Source of the DNA: an uncultured Lachnospiraceae bacterium
Lineage (GTDB): Bacteria; Bacillota; Clostridia; Lachnospirales; Lachnospiraceae
DNA: 21,312 nucleotides
Direction of reading: 5' to 3'
Assembly: GCA_902782965.1 (NCBI GenBank)
Contig: CACZPG010000185.1
Coordinates: 1 to 21,312, forward strand
This document shows, piece after piece, positions 21,171-21,312 of the stretch. The translations under genes and the position numbers were made by a program. How positions within the stretch are numbered: the stretch's first letter is position 1; every line of letters starts with the position of its first letter. Below the pieces are notes generated by a model. The model did no database searches. It was not told the DNA's origin and saw nothing but the letters and a program-made list of their open reading frames with translations.

Positions 21171-21312
21171 GCGGTGACTTTTTGCTTCGCTGTCACGAGT
21201 TGTTTGTCTGAGAGGACACTGCTCTCGCACGGTGCGGGGCCCCTAGCGGATGCTAAGCTCTCAGCCACACAAGGAGGCTGAGTCGCTAAGCACCGAGTCC
21301 CGCAACGGTCCC
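21171..21312. ncRNA. Candidate structured RNA, unidentified, cut by the window edge
   Basis: GC content rises sharply to about 60% (86 of 142 counted by eye) next to AT-rich DNA, and I see no credible reading frame here. Stems are GTGAC/GTCAC (21174-21178, 21192-21196), GAGAG/CTCTC (21210-21214, 21222-21226) and an outer TGCGGG/CCCGCA (21233-21238, 21299-21304). Inside the last, an irregular ~17-bp hairpin spans 21247-21295 with core CTCAGCC/GGCTGAG. A-rich unpaired positions and the absence of a minus-strand terminator mildly favour the plus strand. It lacks the signatures I know for tmRNA, RNase P, SRP RNA, tRNA, rRNA or the common riboswitches. The remaining spacer 21004-21170 holds only the DUF4190 leader, promoter and direct repeats. 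Confidence 0.5.

Noticed and set aside
21171..21312. tmRNA, RNase P RNA, SRP RNA, cobalamin or SAM riboswitch
   Set aside because: I looked for the tRNA-like end of tmRNA, the GAGGAAAGTCC core of RNase P, the GGAAGGAAGCAG loop of SRP RNA and the conserved boxes of the riboswitches on both strands and found none. A short resemblance of GTCCCGCAACGGT to the cobalamin box is not backed by the rest of that fold.

Overview
The window looks like a chromosomal segment of a low-GC, Gram-positive anaerobe, most probably a member of the Clostridia close to Lachnospiraceae. The support is AT-rich spacers, strong AGGAGG-type ribosome binding sites, TTG starts, a DUF4250 gene, a Firmicutes-style Y-family polymerase with a YolD-like partner, and a CarD-family regulator. 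This is a judgement from gene content; no database search was made. There is no integrase, transposase, relaxase or phage gene, so the window reads as core chromosome with some lineage-specific genes.

Right-to-left block A (1-6327): a consensus-like promoter (TTGACA-N17-TATAAC) drives a CbiK-family protein whose expected metal ligands appear replaced. It is followed, without a visible terminator, by trkA, trkH, ktrB and ktrA and then a small PASTA-domain lipoprotein, and the block ends at a strong bidirectional terminator. The operon therefore carries two complete but different potassium uptake systems, Trk-type (TrkA+TrkH) and Ktr-type (KtrB+KtrA). trkH and ktrB are joined by a TAATG stop/start overlap.

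Block B (6362-13499, same strand): rlmD (23S rRNA uracil methyltransferase), a 1159-residue multidomain cyclic-di-GMP protein (three PAS-like repeats, intact GGDEF, PAS, degenerate GGDEF, intact EAL) and topB (topoisomerase III). Spacing is short, so co-transcription is possible. A perfect palindrome containing TATAAT lies in front of rlmD.

Block C (13524-18291, same strand): a CarD-family RNA polymerase-binding regulator and gpmI (phosphoglycerate mutase), each with its own promoter and terminator. Upstream of them are a DUF4250 gene and a membrane protein with a degenerate GGDEF and an intact EAL domain.

Block D (18283-20085): a divergent promoter region, then on the plus strand a Y-family translesion polymerase and a YolD-like small protein. 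These converge, 3 bp apart, on block E.

Block E (20086-21312): a minus-strand DUF4190 membrane protein with a long tandem-repeat Pro/Gly/Gln-rich N-terminus. Its promoter has two 17-bp direct repeats directly upstream. The last ~140 bases are abruptly GC-rich and fold into nested stems without a good reading frame. I take this as the start of an unidentified structured RNA cut by the window edge.

The themes are potassium homeostasis (block A) and cyclic-di-GMP turnover (two EAL proteins). No single unmistakably new system is visible. The most unusual items are the right-edge RNA candidate, the altered CbiK-like protein heading a double potassium-transport operon with a PASTA lipoprotein, and the direct-repeat operator of the DUF4190 gene.
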